DNA of 64,000 bases, from contig CP126199.1 of the NCBI GenBank assembly GCA_030272155.1, positions 3,212,501 to 3,276,500 on the forward strand, in the 5' to 3' direction. The first letter of the stretch is position 1; every line of letters starts with the position of its first letter. The notes beneath the pieces are model-generated. The model searched no databases. It was not told the origin of the DNA and saw only the letters and a list, made by a program, of their open reading frames with translations. Positions 45,553-57,200 of this stretch are shown here, one piece after another. Source of the stretch: Tetradesmus obliquus. Its lineage: Eukaryota; Chlorophyta; Chlorophyceae; Sphaeropleales; Scenedesmaceae. The position numbers were made by a program, and so were the translations under genes.

Positions 45553-48500
45553 TCAACTAGCCACCTGTGCAGCATCGCGCTTGTTGCTGCCATTGGCAGC
45601 CTCAGCTACTGCCAAACTGCCACCAGCTGCAGCCTCCCTCGCCAGGGCATCAAGTGCAGGATAGCCACGCAGCACTTCAGCAAGGCCGCTCAAGTGCCCC
45701 GTGCCTCCGCCACTGCTGCTTGCCCTGTTGCCACCCACGCCCTGCTGCAGCTGCTGCAAGCCCGCAGCAGCAGCGGCTGCAGCAGCTGCAGCAGAGCTGC
45801 CGTCACGAGGCTCGCCCGCAGCTGCGCCGCCACGCTGCTGCTGCTGGTGGTGGTAGTGATGGTGCTGATGGTAGTGATGAGCAGACAGCTGGTGCGTGTA
45901 CGCACCATACACACCTCCCGCATTGCTCAGCTCGCCACTCACGCCTGCACTGCCTGCTGCGCTGGCGGTATCCCAGCTGCTGGCAAGCCCCATAAGCCCA
46001 GCTGCAGCCTGCATCTGCAGCGCCTGCTGCTGCGCTGCAGACGGCCCGCCGCTGCTGTTTCCGGCAAGCTGCTGCTGCAGCAAGCTGCCAGTGATGAAGC
46101 TGCCAGAGCTGCCAAACTCCAAGGCGCTTGCGGAACCATGCCAGGGCGCAAAGCCCTGCGTAGCAGCCGGGGCCTGAGCAGCGCTGCTGCCGTCCCCAGC
46201 TTGCGCACGCTGCAGCTGCTGCTGCAGCGTAGCAGCCAGGTGATGCACGCCAGGGCTGCTGCCCGCATGCGCGGCGCTGCCGTGCATGCTCGTCACAATC
46301 TGCTGCGCAGTTGCAGCAGCTGCGGCAGCGGCGCTGTACGCCTGCTGCAGCATCAGCGGGTTGCCGCAGACGCCATGCAGCTGCGCCAGCATGGCTTGCA
46401 GCTGTGCGGCCTGCGCGCTGTCCTGCTGCTGCTCCTGCTCTTGCTCCGCATCGTCACCCTGCTCATCCGAGCCTTCGGGCTCATCATCATCATCCTCTTC
46501 CATAGCGGCCTCATCTGCATCTTGCTGCTGCTGCTGCAGCTGCTGCATCTGCATCTGCAACTGCATCTGCAGCTGGAGCTGCCGCTGCTGCTGGCCAGGA
46601 GTGGGGCCCTCAAGGTCTGAGCTGCTTCTGCCCTCATCACGCGCGCTGGCACCCGTGCCGCTTGCACCGTTACCACCGTTGCTGCCCTCGCCAGCTGCCG
46701 CTGCAGCCGCGGCAGCGTTGTTGCTGCCGTTGTGGCCGCCGCTGCCGGCATGGCTTGCGTGGTAGTGGCCATGGGTGCGGTTGGCTGCGCCGCTCGCAGC
46801 CTGCTGTTGGTTGCTGCTGTAGTTGTTGGTGCGGCAGGGCTGCTGGTGGCTCGTGCCGTGGTGGTTGTGGTGCCCCACAGGATGGAAGGCGCTCGTGCCA
46901 TTGCCTGCAGGACAACAGCAGCAGCAGGATACATCAGCAGGGCAGGTCAGCCGGCACCCTCTGCAAAGGCATTTATGTAAACAAATATGTACGCAACTGC
47001 ACGCATAAGATGGCTGATACTGCTGTGTGCAGAGCAAACACAGCTGCATCAGCAGCAAGAATCGCAGAAGCCATACACCGCAGCTCACCGCAGCTGTAGC
47101 CGTGCCCGTTGCCGTTGGTGTGGCCGTTGGTGCCGGTGTTGGTGCCGGTGTTGCTGTCCTTGACACTGTAGCCATTGCCGCTGCTGTTGCCATTCGTGGG
47201 GTTGCTGCCCTCACCCTGCGCGGTGCCCTGCCGCCTGCAGCAACAATGCAGAAACACAGCGCACAAACCTCAGCGATAACCACTTGCAGTGCGCAGAGCG
47301 TAGAACTACATATCCACACAGAGGCAGCGCATTGTCTCAGCATCACAGCTAAAGCCTTGCAGCTTGTGCAACCCAAGCGAATGTTCAGCCACCCAACTGC
47401 CATGACCCCTGTCAATGTGCTGTGCAGCTGAGGCACCGCGGCAACCTGAGCTTAGCTAAGCACAACAGCACCACACAAGACGTCTGCAGGCAAACAACAA
47501 GCAAACAACAAACAACCCAACAAACAAACAAGCAAACAGGCAGGCCGCTCACCGCTTGCTGGCGTCGGACTCGTTGGAGCCGCTGGTGTTGCCGTTGGTG
47601 TTGCTGGGCTGGCTGGCCGCCTTGAGCTCCTTCTCTTGGATGGAGGGGCTGCTGGGGGTCACCTCCATGCCCTCACCCTCCTCGCCAGTGTCGCTGCTCT
47701 CACGCACAGCCTGAGGCAGCACGCACACGGCACAGCAGGGAGCAGCAGCGTGAGTGACATGAGGTGCGTGATAATTGATGGTGCATACAGCAAGCAAGTT
47801 GCACGGCAGTGTTTAGCCAGCACATGTTCTGCAGTGCAGATGACAGGCACAGTACTGCTGTCGCCGCAATCACGCTGAATAGACCAAATTGCAGCCAGCG
47901 CAACCCACAGACAACAGCACACAAACACGCGCACCTTCTTAGCCGGCATGCCCTCCTCGTCGCCTGCTGCCTCCAGCGCACGCTTGGCCCCCAAGGGCGG
48001 GCCTGTGCTGCCGCTGTTCACCGAGGGAGCTGCACGCCTGCTGCTCTTGCTGCGGCCGGCAGCGCCGCGGTCGCCGCTGGCTGCAGCAACGCCGCCGCCG
48101 CTGCGCGCCGCCGCTGCAGCCATGCCGCCTGCATGCCCTGCTGCCGCCGCTGCTGCTGCAGCCTCGAGCACCGACTGGTGCTGGTACTGCCGCTCAGCTG
48201 CTGCTGCATACAGCGGCGTGCACAGCAGCGCGAGAGCCTGTGCAGCGCTGAGGCCCTGCAGGCCTGACAAGCCAGCTGCAGCCAGGTTCATGCCAGGCGC
48301 GCTGCCCTCATAGCACCTGCCCATGCCCCACTGCAGCTGGCTGGGGTCAAAGCCGGATGCCTGCAGCCCTGCAAGGCTGCGCGCTGCTGCTGCAGAGGGG
48401 CTGTTGCAGGCCATCTCGTGCTGCTGCAGCGTGGGGCGCAGCAGCTTGCTCTGCCAGCTGGCATCCATGGCCACGCCTGGCGTGTCCTGGTTGTCTGTCT

Positions 48501-50515
48501 CGCGAGAGCAAGCACTGCAAGCAGGTGATGTGTGCGCAGCAGGGAGGACAATTTGAGCAAGGTTAGCATGCAAAATTGGAAGTGTCAGCTGCTTTTGTCC
48601 CACCCAGGTTCAAACACAGTATAAACTTGCATGCAGTCGAGCACGGGTTGTGATCCAATGCAGTTGCTGCCGCTCCTGCCATCCCTCCCCAAAGCGAAGT
48701 TCTGGGCTGTTGCCGCTGCTGCTGCTGCCGTAGCAAGGCCCACCTGTCGCCGTCACTGCCGCGCAGCTGCGCATTCGCAGAGATGTGTGTGCCGTCTGTC
48801 GTGCCAGTGGCCTCCACCAGCCCCCTGTCACTGCCATCACCCATGCCGCCAGTCTCGCCACCCCTGCCGGGTGACACACTCGCTCCAGCACCAGCGCCAG
48901 CACCAAGTGCAGCTGGGACCGCACCTGCCGCTGCTGCTGCTGCTGCATCCCCGCCAGCAGCGCCAAGGCCACGCAGAGCTGCTGCTGCCTTGGCGGCTGC
49001 TACGTGCTGTGTCAGCAGCGCTGCCTGGTCCAAGGTTGCTGCGCCGTGAGGCGTGATCTGAGCAAGCGCTGACGGCGGCAGGCCAAAGAATGGGAAGCAG
49101 CTAGGTGGGTGCACCTGCATGTGTGTCTGCACCTCCTGGCCTGCCGCTGCTACCACAGCTGCTGCAGCTGCTGCGGCTGCCGCTGAGGCAGCAGCCGTTA
49201 CGGCTGCAACTGTGGCGTCTGTGACGTCGCTGCTGCTTGCGCCTTGCTCTGCTGCCGCTGCTGCTGCGAGCCCGTTGAGCAAGCTCATGTGGTAGTTGCC
49301 GCCGCCTGCTGCTGTTGCTGCGGGCCCTAGGCTGAGGCCACCCACGCCGGCTGGCAGCTGCTGGTGAATTGCCTGCAGCTGCGGTGAGAGCTGGCTGGTA
49401 CCAGTGTAGCCGGACGAGGTGACTCCATCCTTGCGGGGGTATGGCTTTGCTGGCTTGCGCTTGGGGCGCGGAGGCGGGATGGTGAAGTTCTCCTCTGCGC
49501 AGAGCATGGCCGTCAGCAGAGTGTGCAGGACACGGCGTGAGCGGCAGCAGTGCACTGCGCTGCTGCTGTCAGCAACTTACTAAGTGCATAGCCAGCTGCC
49601 TGCTGCATGCAGAGCACGCACTTGCTGCAATCATGGCATATGTCGCGCACCAAACCAGTTCCTGCAAGCACAGCAACTGCCTGTCTCCTGCTGCAGCTGC
49701 TACTGGTAAGCTGGCGGTTGCCAGCATGCCTGCTACGGCCTCCAGCTGGTCTGGCAGGCACACACCTTTGTCTGGTGCCTCTCCTGCCTCCTTCTTTTTC
49801 TCCAGCTTGTTGAAGAACTTCTGTGCATGGCTGCGTATCTGTACTGCTGTCTTGGTCCCAATGTGCTCTGCAGGCATGCACCAAGCCAGGCTCAGCATAT
49901 AGCATTTACTGTATGTATCATGCCAGCTACTCTATCAGCGCAGAGACAGCAAGTTTAAGAAACAATTGCAGCTGCTGACGTTTGTCCCTGCATACCTTCA
50001 ATCTTACGCCATGCCCTGCCGTGCAGCCTGAGCGCCTCAATGAACCTGCGGCAACACAAACATCCTCAAGTTAGCCACAACAAATACACGAAGTCAATTT
50101 GCCGCACTGCAGCTAGGCGCGTCACGCAGTAGTACCTCAAGTGCTCCTCCTCCGACCAGCGCTCTCTCTGCTTGGTGATTGTGTAGGGCTTGCGTGCCTG
50201 AAAGGACAGGAAAATGTAGGTCAAATGTAAGAAAAGCACGCGCTCTGCGTGCTAGCTGGGCTGTTTGCAGGAGATGCAGAGCATGCCAGCACTTTATGCT
50301 GAGCTGCTGCTGGGGCACTCCTGGTAGCCTCCAAGCACCCATAATGCTCCAATTAACAATTCCTTGGGCCGGCAGCGCACCTTGCCGTGCTTGCCGTTCA
50401 GCGTCTCAGCGACCACCGTGCTAGTGGTGGCCCCCGAGTCGTTCGGCAGCTGGCTCCGCTGCGCCATCGGGTTTGAAACAAGCGCTGCATAAGCCTGGGC
50501 TCCATCCACGTCCAT
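45553..50515 (-). CDS. ROC40: ROC40/REVEILLE (CCA1/LHY-type) MYB transcription factor
   Basis: Model: complement(join(45553..46904,47089..47234,47553..47710,47935..48514,48744..49494,49766..49867,49996..50045,50136..50197,50381..50515)), 1111 residues, all phases closing. The single SHAQKYF-class MYB repeat is unmistakable: RKPYTITKQRERWSEEEH (47-64), FIEALRLHGRAWRKIEEHIG (67-86), TKTAVQIRSHAQKFFNKLEK (87-106). It is followed by IPPPRPKRKPAKPYPRK, the proline/basic motif that marks CCA1/LHY/RVE proteins and the Chlamydomonas clock protein ROC40. The remaining about 950 residues are low complexity: Ala/Gly tracts, an Asn/Gly/Thr-rich exon (47089-47234), an acidic EEDDDDEPEGSDEQGDD run, Gln repeats and a His-rich HHYHQHHHYHH run. 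A nuclear DNA-binding role at evening-element-like sites in circadian control is inferred from the family. An in-frame 5' extension exists: acceptor at 50535, and a 26-base exon 50725..50750 would add MMRQLSAK in phase. Confidence 0.9.
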
Positions 50516-52116
50516 GTAGGGTGCTGGCTTGCGCCTGCAGAGATTGTGTCTTCACGTCCCAAACAGGTGTATTCTCATTTTTAATCGCTCAATTGTGTCT
50601 TTGTAAGTGTAAATCGTCTAGATTTTGTGCTGTTTTGGCCCCATGCAAGCCTGCAGGCGCTGTTTGGGGGCTTCGATCGGTGTCGAATCTCGCGAAGTGT
50701 TATTTTTCGGTTGCAGGGATACACCTTTTTGCTGACAGTTGTCTCATCATGCACAACAGGTCCTATCCCAGCAGCGACCTTTTCCTCATACTTTCAGTGA
50801 CTTTAATTTCAGCCTTTGTCTGGCGTGTGCCTGCATGACGTAGCGGACACGCAAGCAGGCTGCTACGTGCAGGGTGCATCTCCTTGGCTGCAGACGCGCA
50901 ATCTTATAATTAACTGTGATATTTTAACTTCGTAGCGCATGTTAGGGGGCATCCACTGCATGCTGAAAAAGTGTCTGACGATTGACAGTTGAATCTAGTA
51001 TCTGGGCTGGCAGCTCAGCGGATGGGCGGTATTAACGAGCCAGTAGCAGCATCGGCTGCGTCGTTGATTGACGGTAGAAACGAAAAACCGTTCAGCGATG
51101 TCATACCAGTGAAACCAAGCACCCAGTGTGCTGAGCATGCCGTTACACGACTCGTGGGACGTGCTGCTGCTGCTGCTGCTGTGAAGCAATGCTGCTGCCA
51201 GGGTGGTTGCACAGCCAAGAAAAACGTACACACGGCAAGATAGTAACCCATTGGCATTCATCAGTGCCCCGCACGGCCACACGGTAGAACAGTCTTGACA
51301 TCCCCTCAGTGCTGCAACAAGCTTGTTGCAATGCCACTCTCAACAGAGGGCGCGTGCCATCCAGCTCAGCTGTCGAGGCTCGACTCAGCGCCTGGCATGC
51401 ATTTGCACGCTGAGCCACCACATGGCAAGGTTCCTGCGCACACTCCAGACTGTGCTTTGCCTGCATGCCGCAGCAGCTAAAGCCCTGTTCCTGCAACTGC
51501 ATGAGGTGCATCGGGCTGCTGCTGTAGTCACCAACAACAAGCTGCTGGCATGTCACCAGCCTCCTTGGCTGCAGCTGCTGCCACTGCCCTAGGCAATGGG
51601 CAGGTAGGCTTCTACACTGTCGGCAAATTTGTTCTCCCTGCACAGCAGCAGCATCAGCATCAGCAGCAGCATCAGCATCAGCAGCAGCATCAGCAGCAGC
51701 AGCAAAGCTTGCAGTCTGCATATGTGCCAGAAAGGCCAGCATATTGGCACATACCATGCCATGTTTGCAAAATCACGCTTCGCTCAGCATGCAGAGCAAT
51801 TGCAGTTCGACTCATTGGCCACTCCTACAGAACCCAAACATCGTATTAGATGACAGTGCACAGCATGCACCAAGCCACACCACCTGCGTGCAGCAAAGGC
51901 TCACAAAACCAGCCATCCCGCTGCTTGCCTAGGGCGTCATCACAACCTCACCACATCCCAGGAATGTGCTGCAGCCCAGCCGCCTGCACGCTTCTCGCGA
52001 TGCTGCTGAGCATGCACAACTGCAAAACAATGAGCATCCAGCAGCAGCCTCATATGCAACAGCACATCGCAATCTGTCATTTTACATCCGCCTGGATGCC
52101 TAAGCCGCGCAATCGC
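50516..52116. other. Upstream region of the MYB gene
   Basis: About 1.6 kb between two minus-strand genes. It should contain the MYB promoter and 5' untranslated region and the 3' untranslated region of the CCCH gene. Bases 50540-50760 are AT-richer and may hold a small first MYB exon. A (CAG/CAT) repeat lies at 51641-51709. No other gene was supported. Confidence 0.5.
51641..51709. repeat. CAGCAGCAT repeat
   Basis: Repeats of CAGCAGCATCAGCAT over about 70 bases end in a CAG run. The copies are of mixed triplets, so the array is an imperfect 15-base tandem repeat rather than a plain microsatellite. It lies outside any gene model. Confidence 0.85.
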
Positions 52117-52295
52117 TCACTTGAATGCCGTGCCTCGCTGGAAGGCCTGCACAGCTTTCTGCAGTGACTCATCTGTCACCAGCTCCTTAGCAGCACCAAT
52201 CGACAGCGCCGTGCATATTGCTCGCAGTTGATCCACGTACGTCACTTTGCCAGGAAGCGGCTTTGACAGCCCAGGTATTGGCGGCTGCTGCTGCG

Positions 52296-52326
<31 letters not shown>

Positions 52327-52765
52327 AGCGCCTGCTGCCGCTTGCTGTCTATGCTGTTGCTGCTGCTGCTGCTGATGATGATGGTACTGTTGCTGGCTGC
52401 CTGCGTTTCACAGCAACAGTACCAAACCCATCTTGTTGTGGCAGCAGCGGAGGTATCATCACCAAATAGTACACAAGTATGTATTCAGCGTCTGGAATCA
52501 TCTAGTGCTGCTGGTGAGCACTAAGGCTTGAACAGTGATGCTGTGTGGCACGGCAGCTGACGTGCCAAACTGTTGCATGCTTGGAGACAACACATGCGCC
52601 ATGCGATCGCCTGCTGCACATGCGCAGTTAGTGTGCCTCCGCAGCGGCGGCTGCAACAGCGTCATGTGCCACCCCCCCAGCACATCAGCACAGCACAGCC
52701 TACCTGCATTGCTTCCCCCTTGATAGTCTGCTGGGCTGCTGCCGTAGTGCCCTGCTGACCCGTAG

Positions 52766-52800
<35 letters not shown>

Positions 52801-53923
52801 ATGCTGCTGCTGTTGCTGTTGCTGCTGAGGCGGCTGGCTCAGCGCTTCAAAGCCTTGAAAGTCATGCAGCTCGTGTTGCCTGCATACGCAACAAGCAAGC
52901 AGCATGGAATACAGCAAGCACCACACAGCATGGAGCAGCCAGCGCCTGCATCCTCAATACCGCAGTCTGCATCCTCACTACTGCATCACAGGGACTGCAT
53001 GAGTCAGCAAAATATCTTTACCGCTGGTGCTGCAGGTGCAGAGAGCATGTTGGTGCATGCTGCATCTTACATACAATAACCTGTTCAGCGAATTCAGCAA
53101 GGTAAAAAGGCGTGCTGCTGCGCACCCGTGAGCAAACTTGCAGTCGGCGCCATATCTGCAGTCCCCGGAGCGCAAGAACAGCGGGCACATCTTGGTCTTG
53201 AACAGCGCCGCTTGCTGCGGCCCCTGCAAGTCCAACAGTTAGCACAGGACAGCCTCTGAGCTCAGCAGCCGCTGCGAGGGCTGCTGCAAAGGAGTTACTT
53301 GAGCTTTTGCGCTGATGCTGGCTTGCGCTCATCAGCTGCAACATCAACAACTGCAAGGCTGGTGCTCCTGGCCACTGGCCACAAGTTGCGCTGCAGTGCA
53401 GGGATGTGGTCGAGGCTATGCAGTGCACCCAGCGGCACAGCTTGTGGGCATCAGTCATGCCTGCTGCTGCTCGTACATGACCGTGCTGTGTCTCATTCAG
53501 CTGGTAAGCAATGCTCACATGTGTTGGAGGGCCAGGAAAGTCTGCTGGTGGCCGCATGTCATGTGAGAACTTGCAGCTGTTGCCATACTTGCAGCGGCCG
53601 GTTGCAGCACTGCACGGGAAAGCAACAAGGCAGCAGGCAATCGTCGGCACATAGAAACCTGGAGAAGGTCGTGACGCTGTGGCTGGGACCCTGCCTCCAG
53701 CCGCTGCTTGCTGCTGAAGCTCGTGTTGCTGCTGCTCTCTGCGTGTTTCTTGGTGCTACTCACAACTCATGGCAACTTCTGTCGTTGTAAGGATGGCCTC
53801 CCTGCAGGTGTGCATGGTATCCATGAGCGCGTTCTGCTGTAGGATGTGGTGTGCAACGTGTGGATGCATGAACGTCTGGCGGGCGTGCACCTGATGGCCG
53901 TAAGCTGGTCCACCGTATTGCAT
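52117..53923 (-). CDS. Two-finger CCCH zinc-finger protein
   Basis: Model: complement(join(52117..52400,52704..52879,53126..53223,53519..53609,53649..53658,53764..53923)), 272 residues. Two tandem CCCH fingers of the C-x8-C-x5-C-x3-H type are visible: finger 1 at 54-73 (CFYV..ATGRCKYGNSCKFSH) and finger 2 at 100-119 (CPLFLRSGDCRYGADCKFAH), with a Lys/Phe lead-in FKTKM. The N-terminus contains HPHVAHHILQQNALMDTMHT. Downstream are glutamine-rich and His/Gln-rich tracts, then a conserved-looking tail VTYVDQLRAICTALSIGAA. Such proteins usually bind RNA (AU-rich or poly(A) elements) and act in mRNA decay, export or splicing. The spacing of finger 1 is only achieved with a 10-base micro-exon followed by a short 39-base intron with a GC donor; reading straight through stays open but spoils the Cys spacing. 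The start ATG at 53923 is provisional. Confidence 0.82.
52762..52818. repeat. CTG/CAG run encoding polyglutamine in the CCCH gene
   Basis: About 13 CTG triplets, then a mixed CTG/TTG stretch, read as CAG/CAA on the coding strand and give the long glutamine tract with one histidine downstream of the second zinc finger. A second Gln-rich tract is encoded at 52280-52330. Confidence 0.85.
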
Positions 53924-54279
53924 CTTGCTGGGTTCAGCGCTGATCCTCGTTCGCAATGTGTGCACCACAGCAGCAGCTGATGATGTGTGCTAGCACGAGA
54001 AGGGATGAATGCCTGCAAGGGGATCGCAGTATGGAAGCAACTTTTGAGTTTGCATGTGCGATTCAGTGCCTAACCCCGCCGAAGTTTGGGAATGCGAATA
54101 ACAAGCCCTGGCCTCGCACCCCACACCCCAACGGCTACGAACACGCGCAGCATACATCCATGTTCAGTGTGTGTCGTTGTTGAATGTTTGTCTTTGCGAT
54201 CTACATGCTGTATGCACGCTAATGAGTAAGCCATAGGCCCACCACTCAAACACCACACACAGGCAGCAGCAGCACCACC
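53924..54279. promoter_or_regulatory. Divergent promoter region, CCCH / GST-like gene
   Basis: Only 356 bases separate the divergent start codons of the CCCH protein (-) and the GST-like protein (+). Both promoters and 5' untranslated regions should fall here. No strong motif was identified. Confidence 0.45.
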
Positions 54280-57200
54280 ATGCTTTGCCGTGCAAACAGC
54301 GCTGCAGCACAGCAAAGTAGAGCTTCATCGCAACGAAAGGTGTTCAAGGCAGCAACTGCTCGGCGTAGTGTAGCTGTGCAGGCAGGCATGCTGGACAATA
54401 TGCTGAAGAAGGTGGTAGGCAAGGTAAGAGCAGGGCAGTTGCTGTTCTGCAAGCAGCAGACAAGCAATGATGGGTGCAGGAAGCACATTGCAGCCAGTTG
54501 CCCACCAGCACCAAGATGAAGGCAGCAACGGGCCAGCCGCACAGAAGAACCAGCAACTGCTGCAACCTCCTACTATCACCGCTGCCCCGTGTGCTGTTGT
54601 CATTCTTCGAACGTACTCACCTCAAGCAGACTAAAGCACACCCGCTTGCAGCTGGCTGTGACAGTAATACCTGTACCGATTGCACTGCAAGGCTGCTGTC
54701 TGGCTGCTGAGTGTTTGTTGATGAAAAAGGTTTTTGTCGCCATGGCAGTTGCAATTCCTGTCTGTCTGGCTGGCAGCAGCACCGCCACAGCAGTACTGCT
54801 GCATCTGTTCCTGCAGGCTGCCAAGCCCGCCGCGATGAGCTTTGCTGACAACGCCCCAAGCTGGGAGGTGCTCAGCAACATGGTCAAGGTGACAGGCTGA
54901 GGCAGCAGACAGTCAGCACCACTGCGGCCTAGCCGTAATGAAGCAGCAGCAGCCAGTCAAGCAGACAATGGCTGGTCTGGCCTCAGCCCACCGCACAATT
55001 CGACTGCTGGCCCCAGTGTCAGCAATGTGCTACGTGCTTGTGCAGTGACACGGAAGCAGAGCCAGGTGTAGGCAGCAGCAGCAGCAGCAACACGGAAGCA
55101 GAGCCAGGTTGTCCAGCTGCCCGCAGCATCACACAGTTGGACATACTGTGGCTGCATGCACACACGTCATGTTGTGGCGGTCTGAGCTGTCCAGCAGCTG
55201 TATCTCACAGTACACAGACTAGCGCCTTGTCACTGCAGGCCCAGGAGGCTCAGTTGGGTGTGCATTTCACGGCCCCTAACCTTCAACCCCACGGCCCCTG
55301 ACTGTGAATCTCACTGCCTCTGACCTTGTCACTGCAGGCCCAGGAGGCTGAGTTGGGTGTGCATTTCACGGCCCCTGACCTTAAAGCTCACGGGCCCTGA
55401 CTGTGAACTTCACTGCCTGACCTTGTCACTGCAGGCCCAGGAGGCTGAGCTGGGTGTGAACTTCACTGTCCCTAACCATGAACCTCACGGGCCCTGACTG
55501 TGAACTTCACTGCCCCTGAACTTGTCACTGCAGGCCCAGGAGGCTGAGTTGGGTGTGAACTTCACGGCACCTGACCTTGAAAACGGGCCCACCCACCCTC
55601 TGTCCCTCAAGCGCACCTTTGGCTCCACTGAGCCAATCAGGGTGAAGCTGTACAGAGACCACGCAGGTGCGCAGCAGCAGCAGCAGCACCAGCAGCAGCA
55701 GTTCCAGTTTCGGCGGCAGCTTAGGCAGCAGCGGCAGCAGCTGCAGCAGCTGAGGCAGCTGAGGCATGTGAGAGATGGCAGTTGTGGAGTTGCAGGGCTA
55801 CGGGCGGGTACTTGAACTCACTTAGATGCGAGTACCTGTGTGAACATGAACACTGCATGGCTGCTGGCTGTGTGCGCTCACCATGCTGCTTGTGGCTGCC
55901 TGTGAACGTTGTGCAACTGCAGGGTGGTGCCCCTACTGCCAGAAAGGTGAGTTGCAGTGCTAAAACAAGAAGCATTGTTGACAAGCATATGGTTGGTGCC
56001 CAGACAGGCTCTAGCAACAAAAAGGCTGGGACGGCTGATTCCATTTGTTACTCACCTGCAGATTGTAGGCAGCCAGCTGTCACAGCAGTACATGGTTTGA
56101 AGCAGCAACAGTGCAGAGAAGGTGTGGTGTTGGCCTGTGCTGACGCCTGCATGCGGCGCAGTATGCAAGACCAGGTGCATGACCTGCTGACTTTCCTATC
56201 AAGCCTATCGAATCGCACTGACGTGAACGTTGCTTCTCTTCTGCTGCTGCTGAACTGTGACGCATCACATGTCACATGTGCAGTCTGGCTGCAGGTGAGC
56301 TGGCTGTGTGCCTTGGCTGCTGCAGCTGCAGGCGCAGGGTGCAGCTTGCACTGCCTGCTGCAGCAGTCGCCAGTTTGCATGTGGATGCGTGCAGAGGAAC
56401 CCTGTTGTGGCATGTTTATGTATGGTTCCTTGCTTCTTAGGTTTTAAACATGAACCTTGACTGAAGAAGCTGCATAGCCTGCATGGTTGCTGCACAGCCG
56501 GTTACGCTGCCTGCTCAAGTAATGGGATGGCTGTTGTTGCACCTGCAGCTTGAGGAGAAGCGCATCCCCTACACCATCGAGAAGATCAACATGCGCTGCT
56601 ATGGCGACAAGCCGCCCTCATTTCTGGCAAAGGTACAATATAGGTTGCTGCTGCAGCAGCAGCTGCATCAGAACCGCAGCTATTGCGCTTGATGAGCATG
56701 GCGCCAGGCGGGCCGGCAGCCATGCCCTTATCGTGACTGTTTTGACCTGTCCTTTTCCATGCACATCTTGGTGGATCGCGGGCTTGCATGTGCCCTGGGT
56801 GTTTGCATTATCATACATGCTCTGGCACGGCTAGCACAGTGCCTCAACCGCGCATCCCCCAATCCTACATGCGCTGCTGGAAACGGACAACGCTGGACCT
56901 CATGACTGTATTGTGGCACCTCTTTGCAAAACCTTCGCCTGCAGGTGCCATCTGGGCTGCTGCCTGTGCTGGAGATTGATGGCCGTGTCGTGACAGAGTC
57001 GGCCACCATCATGGCGCTGCTGGAGGAGCAGTTCCCCAACCACAAGCCGCTCATGCCCGCGCCCAACAGCCCGCAGCGGCCGCGCGCGGACCAGCTGATG
57101 CGGCTGGAGCGGCGCTTCTTCTCAGACTGGCTCAACTGGCTCTGCAGGTAGGTGTTACTAACACATGCTGTAGTACAAATTGCAACTGCACAGGTTTTGG

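Noticed and set aside
45694-46620. Plus-strand frame of 308 codons
   Set aside because: Shadow of the last MYB exon, composed of reversed Gln/Ala codons.
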